Part shown: piece after piece, positions 1 to 10,367 of the stretch
Layout: each line of letters opens with the position of its first letter
Position numbering within the stretch: position 1 is the stretch's first letter
NCBI RefSeq assembly: GCF_033439725.1
Contig: NW_026944386.1
Coordinates: 2,232,001-2,296,000, forward strand
Direction of reading: 5' to 3'
From: Neurospora tetraspora
Lineage: Eukaryota; Ascomycota; Sordariomycetes; Sordariales; Sordariaceae
Length of the DNA: 64,000 nt
Position numbers and translations under genes: made by a program
Notes under the pieces: generated by a model
Seen by the model: only the letters and a program-made list of their open reading frames with translations
Database searches by the model: none
What the model was told of the DNA's origin: nothing

Positions 1-725
1 ATCCTCAATGCGCCGACATAAACAGACAACAAAACAGAAGTATTTTCCACTCCGACCCCATCTCACCACCACGGCGCTCAGCCCTAGCAGGCCTCTTCGC
101 CAACCTAAACCGACAATCTCCATCCTCTTCCTCCGCCGACCAACCCCAAACATCCACTTCCGCCAACCTCCCCATGACCCCTTCACCATCGACCTACCTC
201 CCCCGCCCCTCCTCCTTCGCTCCTCCCTCCCCCGCCGCCACAGCCGCCGCCGTCCTTGCTTCCGCCGCCGCTTTCGTTGGGTTCGGCGGTTACTCAGCAT
301 CTGCTCCTTCTTCCGGCGCGGCCAATACCACTACGATCCCAGACCGCTCTATCCCCGGGACAACGACAAGGACGACAAGAAGAAGAACAAGAGGCAGGTC
401 AATAAACGAAGCAGGAGCAGGAACAACAACAGGCGCAGATTACAACTCGGACGACTACTACACCGATGACGACCAGGAAAGTCGTTGGGGAGAGGACATG
501 GTGACTCTGGAAGACGTGCTGGGTTTCTTGGGGAGGCCACCGAGGAGGTTGATTCCTGTTCCTGGGGATGGGCACACCTCTATTAGGGATCTAATAGAGG
601 AGGAGGATGATGAGGAGGAAGATGAGGACGATGACAGTGAGGAAGAGAATGATGGTGACTATGATGATCTTGAGGAAGACGGAGAGGACGGGGGGTTTGA
701 ATTGGATTTGATTGGTCATAGATGA
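1..725 (+). CDS. 3' end of unidentified acidic-tailed protein gene (partial)
   Basis: The reading frame that starts at base 3 is open from the window edge to the TGA at 723-725, so this is the last exon of a gene that begins upstream. About 240 residues are visible. The first part is rich in Ser, Pro, Ala and Thr, with an Arg/Thr-rich stretch around bases 360-400. A short ordered-looking segment (bases ~480-590, containing WGEDMVTLEDVLGFLG) follows, then a long Asp/Glu run to the end. I do not recognise the family. The ATG at 174 is in the same frame but is probably internal. An acidic tail is common in nuclear or chaperone-type proteins, but no function is claimed. Confidence 0.55.
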   Translation, partial: PQCADINRQQNRSIFHSDPISPPRRSALAGLFANLNRQSPSSSSADQPQTSTSANLPMTPSPSTYLPRPSSFAPPSPAATAAAVLASAAAFVGFGGYSASAPSSGAANTTTIPDRSIPGTTTRTTRRRTRGRSINEAGAGTTTGADYNSDDYYTDDDQESRWGEDMVTLEDVLGFLGRPPRRLIPVPGDGHTSIRDLIEEEDDEEEDEDDDSEEENDGDYDDLEEDGEDGGFELDLIGHR

Positions 726-1974
726 TCCCCTTGATGAGCAATGAATGGATGGTCAATGGAAAAGGGGAGAAAAAGAAACCCTCAAGGCAGGGAAACAAAC
801 AGCAGGAAAAGCACGGACAGAATATCTCTTTATCATGATATACCTTACACAGCATATTTTTTTTCTGGGTTTCAAAGGTATCTTTCTTGTTCGGGATGTT
901 GTACGACGGAACCATTTATTTGGGCATGAGCATGAAAGCAGGAGTTCGGTTCGAGACTATTCTAGATGTTCAGGAGAAAAAAAAAGAAAAGAATACTTGT
1001 GCTGTGGAGAATCGTTGCGATCCATGGAAGGCGTACATGGCTTAGTTTTCTCCTTTTTGAATATAACTGGAACGGTCGAAGGCTATTATGGGAGTAAATA
1101 AATAAGCTTGACATGTTGTTTGCTCCCACTACAGTACGGACCTCCAAATCGACTGACCATCCAAACACACCATCTAGGTAGATCGACTGTCTGCAACGTG
1201 AAAGATCAAGACAGTCTGATTGCCGATATGTATCACCTAGGTAGGTCGTCAATCCAAAATTGGATCCCAAAGTACATTCATTATTTTGAGCCAACGGGAA
1301 ATATCTGTACATAGTTTTCAAAAGATAAAGAAGGTTGAGACTGGACATACATGGGGGGCTTGAGATGGAAGGGCCTGCCTGATAGGTAGGTATAAGGATG
1401 TTTTTGCTCGGTATTGTCAGAGTACATAGAGACAGAAAGTCATTCTACATGACAGGTGGTGCGGGCAGTCAGTCGATTTAGATGATGACGGGAACTAAGT
1501 ATTCTTCTACGAGAGGTTTCATGACCTTTTTTCATGAATGGTGGGATCAAGTAAACAGCCAAACACAGACAGGTCAGAGGTCACAAATGAAGACACGCTC
1601 GTCTGAACTCAGTCAGTCCTATGTATCTGCCGGCTGAAAGGAATAGAAAAATAAACGGTCTTGTTCTCCCCGTCCGTCGCTGAGTTGTTTTTTATTCTTG
1701 ATTTCTTTGGTTACGTTGTGAAGACTGAGTGAACAGAAAAAACTAACAATCGCTAAGCCCCATCCATCTACACCACGCATGCCTTCGGATAAGTGATCTG
1801 GAATGGATCTAGGTTCCATCGCGGGTGTTATATCGTGAATCGTGTAAACCTTGTGAACCCGGGATGGGAAGAGTGTGTGCCATAGTCGTCAGTCGTCGTA
1901 GAGCAAATGCCTCGCTGTGGCTCGAATCCGGGTCGGAGATGAGTTGCTACTATTGTTGGAAGTGATTGTGACCT
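726..1974. other. Intergenic, convergent 3' flanks
   Basis: About 1.25 kb between the TGA of the partial plus-strand gene and the TAG of the minus-strand gene ending at 1975. It holds the two 3' flanks. Only short, composition-driven reading frames occur. The motif CTAGGTAG occurs near 1173, and the closely similar CCTAGGTAGG occurs near 1227. No RNA gene or coding region was recognised. Confidence 0.5.
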
Positions 1975-2942
1975 CTATTTTGACCTGCGCCTCTCCTTTT
2001 CAATCCGATTCTCCATTCCGTATGGTGATTCGTCGCATTCGAAACTGCTGCTCCTGCTGCTGCTGACGGACATTTCCGTGACTTCAACTTTCATCCCACT
2101 GGCCTCTTCATTTCCACCCTCCGATGTCTGATCTGGTCGGCGTAGTCGTTCGTTGTTATCGGAGTTATTACTGCTGCTGGAGGGTTGTACTTGGATGACT
2201 TCCGTTTTCACCAGAGGTGTCTGTTGTTCTTGCTCCCCCGAGTCGTTCTTGTTTTCCTCTCCTTCTGTTTCGCAGAGTTCCATGACCTCCGTTTTGACCA
2301 GTGCTTGTTCTTGCCTCGATTCGTCTTTATTATTCTCCCTTTCTGTTTCCCAGAGCTCCATCGGATCCATTTCCTCCTCTTCTTCATTTTGGTCCCAGCC
2401 CTCTAAGCGATCGTGATCCGCCCAACTTGACGTCGGGCTGGGCCGCATCGATGTCGAGATCATGGGCCGCTCTCTCACGAATCGCAGCATCTCCTCATAA
2501 TATTTGATCCTCTCTGTTCGATTTGGTGCGCTTTTGGCCCTTCTGGCCCTTCTCAATCCCAATGGCAAAGCGCCGTTTCTCCCGCTTCCATTGACTGCTC
2601 GTGACGCCTTGCGACCACGACTCATTTCGGAGCTAAATTCCTCCCTTCTGAACAGCACGGTAGTCGGCGAACCAAGTCCGTCGCGATCGGGTCCATCTTG
2701 CTGTCAGAGTGGCACAACGGTGGAAATCTTGTCTTCAGCCTTTTGAACCCCATAATCACCCATCGAAGGGTGTAAATAGTGAGCTTCAAATGGTACCGTG
2801 AAATGGCATCGTTCGGCGCGGCCAGATAACGCTGATTCTTGCCGTCAGAGGCTAAGTCGATGTCCATCTGATCTTGGTCGTCTTCCTCATTTAACGGTCC
2901 ACGCTTCGAAGAACCGAGTAAAACCCTCTCCCCGCCGATCAT
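1975..2942 (-). CDS. Hypothetical protein with repeated SUMO-consensus-like VKTE motifs
   Basis: The certain part is the frame from the ATG at 2625 down to the TAG at 1975 (216 residues). It opens with a basic Arg/Lys-rich segment (MSRGRKASRAVNG), then RTERIKYYEEMLRFVRERP, then an acidic half containing two diverged repeats that start MELWETE and MELCETE, each leading to LVKTEV, and a third related site GMKVEV. A likely upstream exon is 2797-2942, joined across a GTACCA...TTCAG intron (2648-2796) to 1975-2647. This restores frame, giving 247 residues from the ATG at 2867 or 272 from the ATG at 2942. The latter ATG abuts the mzt1 stop codon. The family is not recognised. Basic start plus sumoylation-like sites suggests a nuclear protein, which is inference. 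Confidence 0.55.
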
Positions 2943-3304
2943 CTATTTTCGGCGGGCTGCGTTGGGGGTGGCCGCGGCGGCCTCGATGTCCGCTTGGATG
3001 ACTCGGGATTCCACGCGAAGCTTTTGGATCACTTCCTATCATGGGGTGTTAGTTGGCTCATTGTTGACAGGCCACGTGAGGTTGGACATCATCAGTCTTA
3101 CAGCCAGCGCCTCGGGCTTTACGCCATTCTCAATCATGGAAATGCAGATGGAGAGTGTTCTACGATCCAACTGACAGTTCTGGTTAATGGTTAGCAGTCG
3201 GCTCGCAAGGGAGGGTACCAATGTTGGCTTACCAGAATAGTGGAAATCTCGTGGAGAATGTCTACCGCTTGTTGAGCGGCGGCCTGCTTTTCGCTCTTCT
3301 CCAT
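2943..3304 (-). CDS. mzt1: Mitotic-spindle organizing protein 1 (MOZART1), gamma-tubulin complex subunit
   Basis: Three exons (3233-3304, 3102-3179, 2943-3035) give 80 residues, the usual size for this very small family. Introns are GTAAGC...CAG and GTAAGA...TAG. The conserved core is plain: QQAVDILHEISTIL, then LDRRTLSICISMIENGVKPEALA, then VIQKLR, matching the three short helices of MOZART1. Mzt1 binds the N-terminal regions of gamma-tubulin complex proteins and is needed to recruit and activate the complex at spindle pole bodies. The C-terminal tail is Ala-rich. The TAG stop is followed without any spacer by an ATG of the next minus-strand frame. The neighbour spc25 is also mitotic, but I infer no functional coupling. 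Confidence 0.93.
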
Positions 3305-3847
3305 GTTGTAATGATGATATGTTCTTTTCTTGGATAATGAAAGTGATTTTTGTGTTTTGAAGAGCGTGGCGCAACGTTTGGTGATGTGTTGAGTTGAAGT
3401 TGAAGTGGGGTGAGGTGGAAGAGGACAGAGGTGAAGTGAAGTGTTGTGGTGATTGGGGTTGACGCGTCGGAACCTGAAGACACAGATGTGAGGAAGAGAT
3501 TGGCGGGCTCTTGTACTATCAATTTCCGCTGTAAGCCCCAAGCCCAGGAAGGAACGAGCTGCTACAGCGGGCTTCTACAGGGGCTCTTTCCTCAACGGAG
3601 CGAGGAAGTCACGCTTATCGGTTCTAACCGTTGTCAGCCGATCGACGACTCCGGCTCACCGGGCAACAACACCTGAATAGCTCACAAGCGTGAGGTAGAG
3701 TACGATACCTACCCTCCTTCCTAAGCAGGCGACACTCATGACGATCATCCAAAGGTCATTAGTCCATGTCATCAGCATCTACAGCCGGACGTCCAATACT
3801 CGGGGTATCTAGCTATCCAAACTATCTTCAGACCAGCTGAACTGAAA
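3305..3847. other. Intergenic between spc25 stop and mzt1 start
   Basis: About 540 bases holding the spc25 3' flank and the mzt1 promoter and leader; both genes read on the minus strand. Antisense-like short frames on both strands show no family resemblance. Nothing else was recognised. Confidence 0.5.
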
Positions 3848-4696
3848 TCAAGACTTCATGGCCTCGACAAACAACTCTCTCATGCCCTTCAGTAGTACCA
3901 CGAGCTCCCTAGTCTCGTTTACCCGGTCCAGCACTTTTTCCACCTTCTCCCTCTCCAGCTTTGGCCTACAATGTCTCACATCGTAGTCCCTCCCACTCAT
4001 ACTCAACTCGAACCAGGCCTCTCGCTCCCAGTTCCTCTCATCAATGTGCGTATACACAAACTTGAGCCTGTCCTCTGCTCCGGCACCCTCGATCCGCATG
4101 CATAGGTTTGTTACCCAGAAATCCAGCTCTGGCACGTTGTATCTTGCCTGCGCCTCTAGTTGCGCTGCGTGCGCCCTTTGCGCCGCTAGACGCGCATCAA
4201 TCTCCCTCTGTGTAGCTGCAATTTGTTCTTTCAAAGCGTCGCGCATCGCGGCTTGTTTATCCCGCTGCTCGGTGAGCGAAGCGATGGCTTGTTGCATTTC
4301 GCGTGTTTCGGCGGCCTCCTTGGCCATGGTCTGTTGGTAGGTGTTGGTTTTGAGCTGGAGGATTTCAATGTCCTTTTTCTTCATACGCTGGTCCTCTGTT
4401 ACAGGAAGCAGAATATTAGCATCAATATGCGCCCTCTTGGTCTGACTGGGTGCATGACACGTACCCTGAAGCTCTGCCACGTTCATCCTAAACTGGTTCC
4501 TCTCCTCCAGCACGCGCCTGCGCCCTTGCTCGATGAAGTCGTCAAATTTTGCCGTGAACTTGGCCATGCGATCGCGCAGCTCGTCGAAGCCAAAGTTGAT
4601 GCTGGGTAGGGTATCGGCGAGCGATGGCCCGAGGGGCTGTCGGCTAGTCGAGAGCGACGGCTCGAACGTGGACGACATGACGCTTTTTCGTGACAT
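3848..4696 (-). CDS. spc25: Kinetochore protein Spc25 (NDC80 complex)
   Basis: Two exons (4465-4696 and 3848-4395) with a 69-nt intron (GTACGT...AACAG). The intron is a multiple of three, so the unspliced frame also stays open. The spliced product is 259 residues. Residues ~35-170 form a long heptad-like helix rich in Glu, Gln, Lys and Ala. The C-terminal ~85 residues (from LDFWVTNLCMRIEGAG through RLKFVYTHIDE) match the globular RWD-like Spc25 domain. That domain packs with Spc24 and docks the NDC80 complex on the inner kinetochore. A second ATG at 4678 could also serve as start. It is divergent from rrn6 across 0.58 kb. Confidence 0.9.
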   Translation of the reverse strand: MSRKSVMSSTFEPSLSTSRQPLGPSLADTLPSINFGFDELRDRMAKFTAKFDDFIEQGRRRVLEERNQFRMNVAELQGTCHAPSQTKRAHIDANILLPVTEDQRMKKKDIEILQLKTNTYQQTMAKEAAETREMQQAIASLTEQRDKQAAMRDALKEQIAATQREIDARLAAQRAHAAQLEAQARYNVPELDFWVTNLCMRIEGAGAEDRLKFVYTHIDERNWEREAWFELSMSGRDYDVRHCRPKLEREKVEKVLDRVNETRELVVLLKGMRELFVEAMKS

Positions 4697-5277
4697 TTTT
4701 GATGCTTATCGTTAAAGTTATTGCTAAATGTAGTATTGCGACAGTATGCGATGCGATCGAAAGCCTTGCGACGCGACTCGGGACGACGTGGTTGGTGATG
4801 CTTGCTCTTGAAGGTGGGGGAACTTTCTCAAGTTCTTGGACATGTTTACGTCCCTTCCATTTCGGGCATGGTTTCCTGGGGAATTGGATTCTGATCCGGG
4901 CTTCTTTCTGATTGGCTGTCACAGCTTCAAAGGTACGTACCTTTTTGCAGAACGTTCAATGATGAATCGGCCCCACCAAAAAGTTCACGGTGGACCCATG
5001 CATTTTCTCTTGCAAAGATAAAAAAAAAAGAGAAGCTGGTCGCGTTTCGCATTTTCTTCTTCTTTTCTTCCCTTCCACAGCATTTCTTTGCTTCCAACAT
5101 CCCCCACCAACCACCACGGTCAGGACTCAATGCGCCGGCGCACTTGAGCTCCTACCTCTAATATCTTCCTTTTGTTTGCCTGACCAAGTTGCAAACACCG
5201 AGCATTCGGTATCGGGGGAGAAATGATCCCGCCGAGCACTTCGTCATCGCGAGCTACCCTCACTCCGAGAGCTCCGA
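4697..5277. promoter_or_regulatory. Divergent promoter region spc25 / rrn6
   Basis: A 580-base region between two divergently read genes. A pyrimidine-rich tract at about 5050-5090 precedes rrn6, as is common upstream of fungal start sites. An upstream reading frame at 5223-5285 overlaps the rrn6 start and is listed separately. Confidence 0.5.
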
Positions 5278-5285
5278 ATGGCTGA
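5223..5285 (+). promoter_or_regulatory. Upstream ORF overlapping the rrn6 start codon
   Basis: An ATG at 5223 opens a 20-codon frame that ends with TGA at 5283-5285. The rrn6 ATG lies at 5278 in another frame, inside the end of this uORF (AATGGCTGA). A ribosome that starts at the upstream ATG would pass over the rrn6 start. It matters only if transcription begins upstream of 5223. Confidence 0.4.
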
Positions 5286-8200
5286 TCGACATGGTCCTAT
5301 CCGCCCTGTCGGCCGCACGCATGCTTTGAGTCGCCCTCGCGCTCATGCTGGTGGTATCGTCGGGCGGTTGACCTACATTCCCGCTCAAATCAACCAAGGC
5401 ACTGGTCAACTTCGCAAAGATCGTGCTAGAGATGAGAGTAAGCTGCTCCTCACCTGCGCCTCACTTGGGGATTCTGGGACTAACCGACTCGCTTGTTAGT
5501 TCCCCAATTCCAACAAGTCACGCCTTTCAATCAGTGGTCCGCGCCCACCAAGACAGCCTTTCCTGACCTCGGCAGCTTCGGTCCTTCCCAACTTGCCAAG
5601 TCTCAGAACAACTGGCTCCTAAAAACCCTCCCAGAGGCTTTTCTCGGAGATGTTGATACCGAGACGCTGCTCATTGAGGAGATCAGCAACACTTACTCGC
5701 GCACTCATCCTGCACCACCAACCACTGCCTCTCTCCTGGCCACTGGAGAGATCACCGATGTCAGAGACCCTGATAGAGTTAGGGGACACACGGTGCTCGC
5801 CACTGCCAGCGGAGAGTCGGGGCACATTCTTCGCTTGATCAGTCTCGCCCGTGAAGAGTGGAGCTGGACAGATGAGGACGTTAAGATACGTCTTCATGTC
5901 CCGAACCACCATCTCGAAGGAGACTGGTGTCAGGACAGCGTTCCGATCTCATTGATCAAGTTCGTCAATGACAGCAAGAAATACGACCAGATTCGTTGGC
6001 TCATTGTGCAGAAACCCACTTCAACTACGGTCTGCGAGCCCGAACTCAGAAAGCTGCCGGTGCAATGCTCATCCTTCATCCAACCATCTTCCTCAACCCT
6101 GACGCAACTTGTTGCCAACCCCTTGTTCACCATCACGTCCGATCGATCCGGGGGCGGATCTCACTCGGATGTCTCCTTCAATCCGCTTTCTGATAATCAG
6201 GTCCCTCAGCTTGCCATTATTGATCAAGCTGGATATTGGAGCGTATGGGACATTGTTGGCCGTCGAGGTGCACGTCCCAAGGCGATGAAGCCGGTACTGA
6301 GAATGTGCGGCAACATCAACCTAGGGTCCATCCCAAAGTTCCCTGGCAGGACAGCAGATGATCAGGAGCCACATAGAATCATGTGGTTGTCTCTGAAAAG
6401 GGACAGATCCGATGATGAAAGTCGATCAAGGAGTTCCACGCGCGCCAGGCCAAGGCAACGCCTGTCTCGGGCTAGCTTGCTTCTCCTCGGAAACAGCACT
6501 ACTCTCTGCCTTTTCGACACGGAAACTCGCAAGTCCGCGGACCAGCCTCATTTGCTGTCAGCAAAGAAAGGCGAACGTCTCTTGGACCTCGCCCCTTCGC
6601 ACTTGGATCCATCACAGGCCTTCCTTCTCACGAACACAGCCATCTCCTGGCTCTCTGTCAAAGAAGATGGTCCTAGACTGCGGCTTGAGCCGCTTGTCTT
6701 TTCACCTCACCGAAGAGACGTCCAAGATCCGACACTGAGGCTCGAGGTGTCTCCTGGCACATTCATAGATGGTGCTCTGGCCTGCTTCGTGTCGATCCGT
6801 TCCAGTCGAAATGGCGAAGTCACCGTCTTTTGGTTCATCAGCCCCAGCTCAGGGAAACCTCTTCGCTACCATCGCGAGTCAGTTCGCCTCAAAGCTTCAT
6901 CCAAGTCCATCAGTGTCGCTATGCTTCCGGTCGAGCGACGAGTTGGCCAAGCAAAGCTTACGGCATCTCTCGCTCGTGCTCTCGCGAAGAGGCAAACCAG
7001 GTTCTTCCAGCTGGTTACGCTGGGACACGATCTGGATCTGAGCTGCTCGCTCTGCATGTGGTCTGACGAGCCTGGTGTGCGGGTGCGACCTCCAGATGAA
7101 TGCATAGCCCGTTCTGGCTCTGCACCGGAGAAGACAAGGCTTCCGGAGCAACTGCGCGATGCATTTGTCTTACCAGACGAGTTTGACGACCGTTCCTTGG
7201 TCAGCGATTCCCGAAGCCCGGAACTTTGCCAAGGTTCATCTGGAACTCTGAAAAGGGAACCAGATACCCTCAGTCTTGTGGTCTACGGGCGGGCATTGGC
7301 CGACAGGCTAGTGGTCCCCTCAACCTCGAACGAGGCACGCCCATCGCAGAATGAAGATGACATTACTCGCATCGCCGAGGTCATTAGTCGTGAGACACAC
7401 AATGGCTATATGCCTAGACATTCTCTGTAAGTTGGAACCATTCACCCTTTGCACAGTATCCGTCCAATATGATGATTTTCTCGAAAGAGAGGCTGTTTAT
7501 GATCAACAATGATTACAAAAATACACCTATACATTGTTCTATTTCTGATCCAGGACTCACCACACACACTTGTCATTCTTCAACTTTTGTCGGGACATGT
7601 TGCTAACGCTTTGCGAAAAAGACTCAATCTAGTAAAACAAACAAGAGGTGTCCAAGACGTTGTTCGACTCGCTTCGCACTGGTCATCCCATCAACACTTG
7701 TTGCTCGAAGATGTTCCTGGGAGACTGGTTCCCACAAATGGTCGTCACGTCTTGAGTGATGATATAGACCGGGCCTTTGAGAGGTTGATGACGATGTTCT
7801 CTCATCTTCCCTCAAACCGTGGAAAGGCGTTCCAAGGGGCTCTCACTCCCAAGCTGCAGCTTCTCGCTGCCGAGACTCTCCTCTCTGAGGCCGGAGTAGC
7901 GGCAGTACCTGAAGAATGGGCTGCAGCGGAGACTTGGGATGGCCGATCGAGTCAGAGCCAGCCATTTGCCAGTTCCATGCCTTTTGGCAGCTCTCCTCCT
8001 TTGTTCTCGTCACAAGTGCACTCCCAGTTCGTACAGCACTCGCAGTCGCAATCACAGTCTCAAGGCTATGATGCGACCCAGAGTCAAGATCAGCCGGACG
8101 GTGAAGATCCAGTGGGCGTGAGGCTACGCCAGTACGCGGCCATGAATCCCGTTTCCAGGAGAATTGGCGGTAGAACCCGGGTCACCTCTCACTGGGAGCT

Positions 8201-8546
8201 CGGTGAAGACCCCAATGTCATCACATGGAAGCCAGGTCAAGACGACGAGGAAGACGATGCTGGCCTCCGGAGAAGGCGCAAGCTCGAGGCAAAGCGCAAG
8301 AAGAGGGAGAAGTTGCTGGCGAGGATTCGCGGCGTTGAAGCCGTCAAGGCAGAAAGTCAACCTCTGCCGTTTGCCATTCAGTCGAGCCAGCCGAGGGGGT
8401 TTGCTTTCACGCAGAACACTCAGCCGGAGTCGTCGCAGTTTTTCGCATCGCAGCCCATGTCACAAATTGTTGCAGGTCCACATGGAGGTAGGCCCTCTCA
8501 TGTGAAGAAGAAGCAAAAGGTGAAGAAGCGGATGGGATTCAGATAG
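5278..8546 (+). CDS. rrn6: RNA polymerase I-specific initiation factor Rrn6
   Basis: Three exons (5278-5437, 5500-7426, 7622-8546) give 1003 residues, in the size range of fungal Rrn6. The first intron carries a CTAAC branch site; the second (195 nt, GTAAGT...AAAAG) has GCTAAC near 7600. Its acceptor is less certain because an AG 24 nt downstream (7644-7645) is also in frame. The N-terminal two thirds are beta-propeller-like, with segments such as VPQLAIIDQAGYWSVWDI. The C-terminal third has Ser-Gln runs (SQSQSQSQ), a GRTRVTSHWELGEDP segment and a Lys/Arg-rich end (KKKQKVKKRMGFR), all typical of this family. Rrn6 acts with Rrn7 and Rrn11 as the core factor placing Pol I on the rDNA promoter in the nucleolus. 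Confidence 0.85.
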
Positions 8547-9028
8547 TTGATAATATGACTGTTTGGCAACTCGAAAGTGTTTTCTGTGGTTGATCTGACG
8601 TGATGTTGTGTGATATTCAAACGTGTGATCTCACCTTCAGTGTTGTAATTCGTTTGCTTACGATTCAAGTTTGGATGAGAAAGTGCGGAAAATACTCGAA
8701 GCTTCGGCATTCAATCCAGTTTTCGTACACGGTTCTAGATTAAAATTGACTTCGTTACATTTCAAGACAGCTCTCAATTCCCCAAAGCAATATGTCGATC
8801 GTTGTCGTTGAACCGGAGTTGCTGTTCGAATTCATCCACTGCAAGAACTGAAGGTCAGTCACGCAGGCCCACGAAACATTCTGTCTTAGCCCCTCACTTT
8901 CACCAAACTTCAACAACCACTCCGTCATCAAATCCGATCATCAAAAAAAGCTTGATAACTCGAGGCACCGAAATCTCGACCGTAAAAATCTCGGTAAATC
9001 TTCATAATACAACAAAGCCATCAACACA
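8547..9028. other. Intergenic between rrn6 and PITH gene
   Basis: About 480 bases containing the rrn6 3' flank and the promoter of the downstream plus-strand gene. No coding or RNA feature was recognised. Confidence 0.5.
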
Positions 9029-9842
9029 ATGTCGCACCACTGCCACGACGAACACGACGACCACCACCACCACCATGTGGGCGGGGCAGAGCACGACCAC
9101 TCTGACGACATCACCCCCGCCGTGCAGTTCTCGCTGTACCAGCACATCAACTTCGACGAGATCACCACGCTGAACGAGCAGGTGCACGGCTCCGGCAAGG
9201 CCATCATCAAGAAGACGTGGGCCGAACGATTGGAGACGGAGCCCGAGGTGGTCAGCGATGCTGATGAGCAGCTGATTATTAACGTTCCGTATGTCACACT
9301 ACCTTATTTTACATTCATCACTCAGTCACGCGCAACTTCTATTCATGAAATTTCATGCCAACCTCTCCTGTACCTCAATGACCGCATTATACACACCGTC
9401 CCAATCACTAACAAAACCCCAACGAAACAGTTTCACAGCCCAAATAAAACTCCACGCCCTCCTCCTGCGCACCTCCCCCTCCCCCTCGGCCCCTCGCACC
9501 CTCCGCCTCCTCGCCAACGCCGACATCCACGATTTTGCTCAAGCCGAAGACTCTGCCCCGACACAAGAATTCGAGCTTTCCCAGACCTCGGAAATCCAAG
9601 AACTTCCCGTCAAGCGAGCGAGGTTCAACGCCGTTCAAACCTTGTGTCTTTTCTTCCCGGATAATTTTTCTCAGGGGGAGGAGGACGAGACCAGGATCAG
9701 TTATATTGGGTTTAAGGGCGAGTGGATGACGAGGGGACAGGCGCCCAAGAATATTGTTTATGAGGCGGCGGCTAGGCCGAGTGATCATAAGGTTAGGGGG
9801 GTTGAGGAGGGGAGGGGGGTGGGGAGTACCCAGGGGCAGTGA
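9029..9842 (+). CDS. PITH-domain protein (PITHD1-like) with His-rich N-terminus
   Basis: Two exons (9029-9288 and 9431-9842) joined across a 142-nt GTATGT...ACAG intron give 223 residues. Residues 1-27 are strikingly His/Asp-rich (clusters HHCHDEHDDHHHHH and HDHSDD). The rest is a PITH (DUF1000) domain: FSLYQHINFDEITTLNE, IINVPFTAQIKLHALLL, and the closing ISYIGFKGEW and ARPSDHKV motifs. In humans the same domain is the C-terminal proteasome-binding module of TXNL1 and the whole of PITHD1. No thioredoxin domain is encoded here, so it is the stand-alone form. The His run may bind metal, which is inference. Confidence 0.88.
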
Positions 9843-10367
9843 GGAAGTGAGTGAGGACTGGAGTGAGGAGTGAGGAGTGAGGAGGGGAGTGAAGGAAGGG
9901 GTTGAGACTTGAGAGCGGCGGGGTTGATGGAGGAGTTTGGTAATGGGTTTGGACGTGGAGTTTGCTGACGGAGTGGGTTCTGCTGCTTTGAGGGATGAAT
10001 GACCTTCGTAGTCTTGAGCACAAATTAATATACCTTGGACTCGAATATCATGATGACTCCTGCCAGTGACTGGCGGTAGTTTTGACTGTCGTAAGTACTC
10101 TGTGGAAGAGTCCGGACATTGTCTTGCTAACTTTCCCCAAACCCTTCATGTTTCGACGGGATAATTATGTGGAAATGGGACACTGATACAGAAAACGAGC
10201 ACCTCCTTCCCTTAGCCTTCTTTAAGATATTCGGCGCCATTATTCTTCGCAAAACCACATGTAGATTATGCTTAAGCAATCCCTTTATAACCCGTCCCAT
10301 TATGTCCGAAACCAGTTGAAATAAGCATTCTGAAACATCTTCTTCTCTGCGTCCCTTGGAACCGAGC
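9843..10367. other. Convergent intergenic with GTGAGGA-type repeat
   Basis: About 525 bases between the stops of the PITH gene and get2. Bases 9840-9900 are an imperfect purine-rich repeat of GAGTGAGGA units in the PITH gene 3' flank. No gene was recognised. Confidence 0.5.

Noticed and set aside
1905-1945. tRNA B-box-like string GGCTCGAATCC
   Set aside because: The surrounding bases do not form a T-stem or acceptor stem, and no A-box lies at the right distance.
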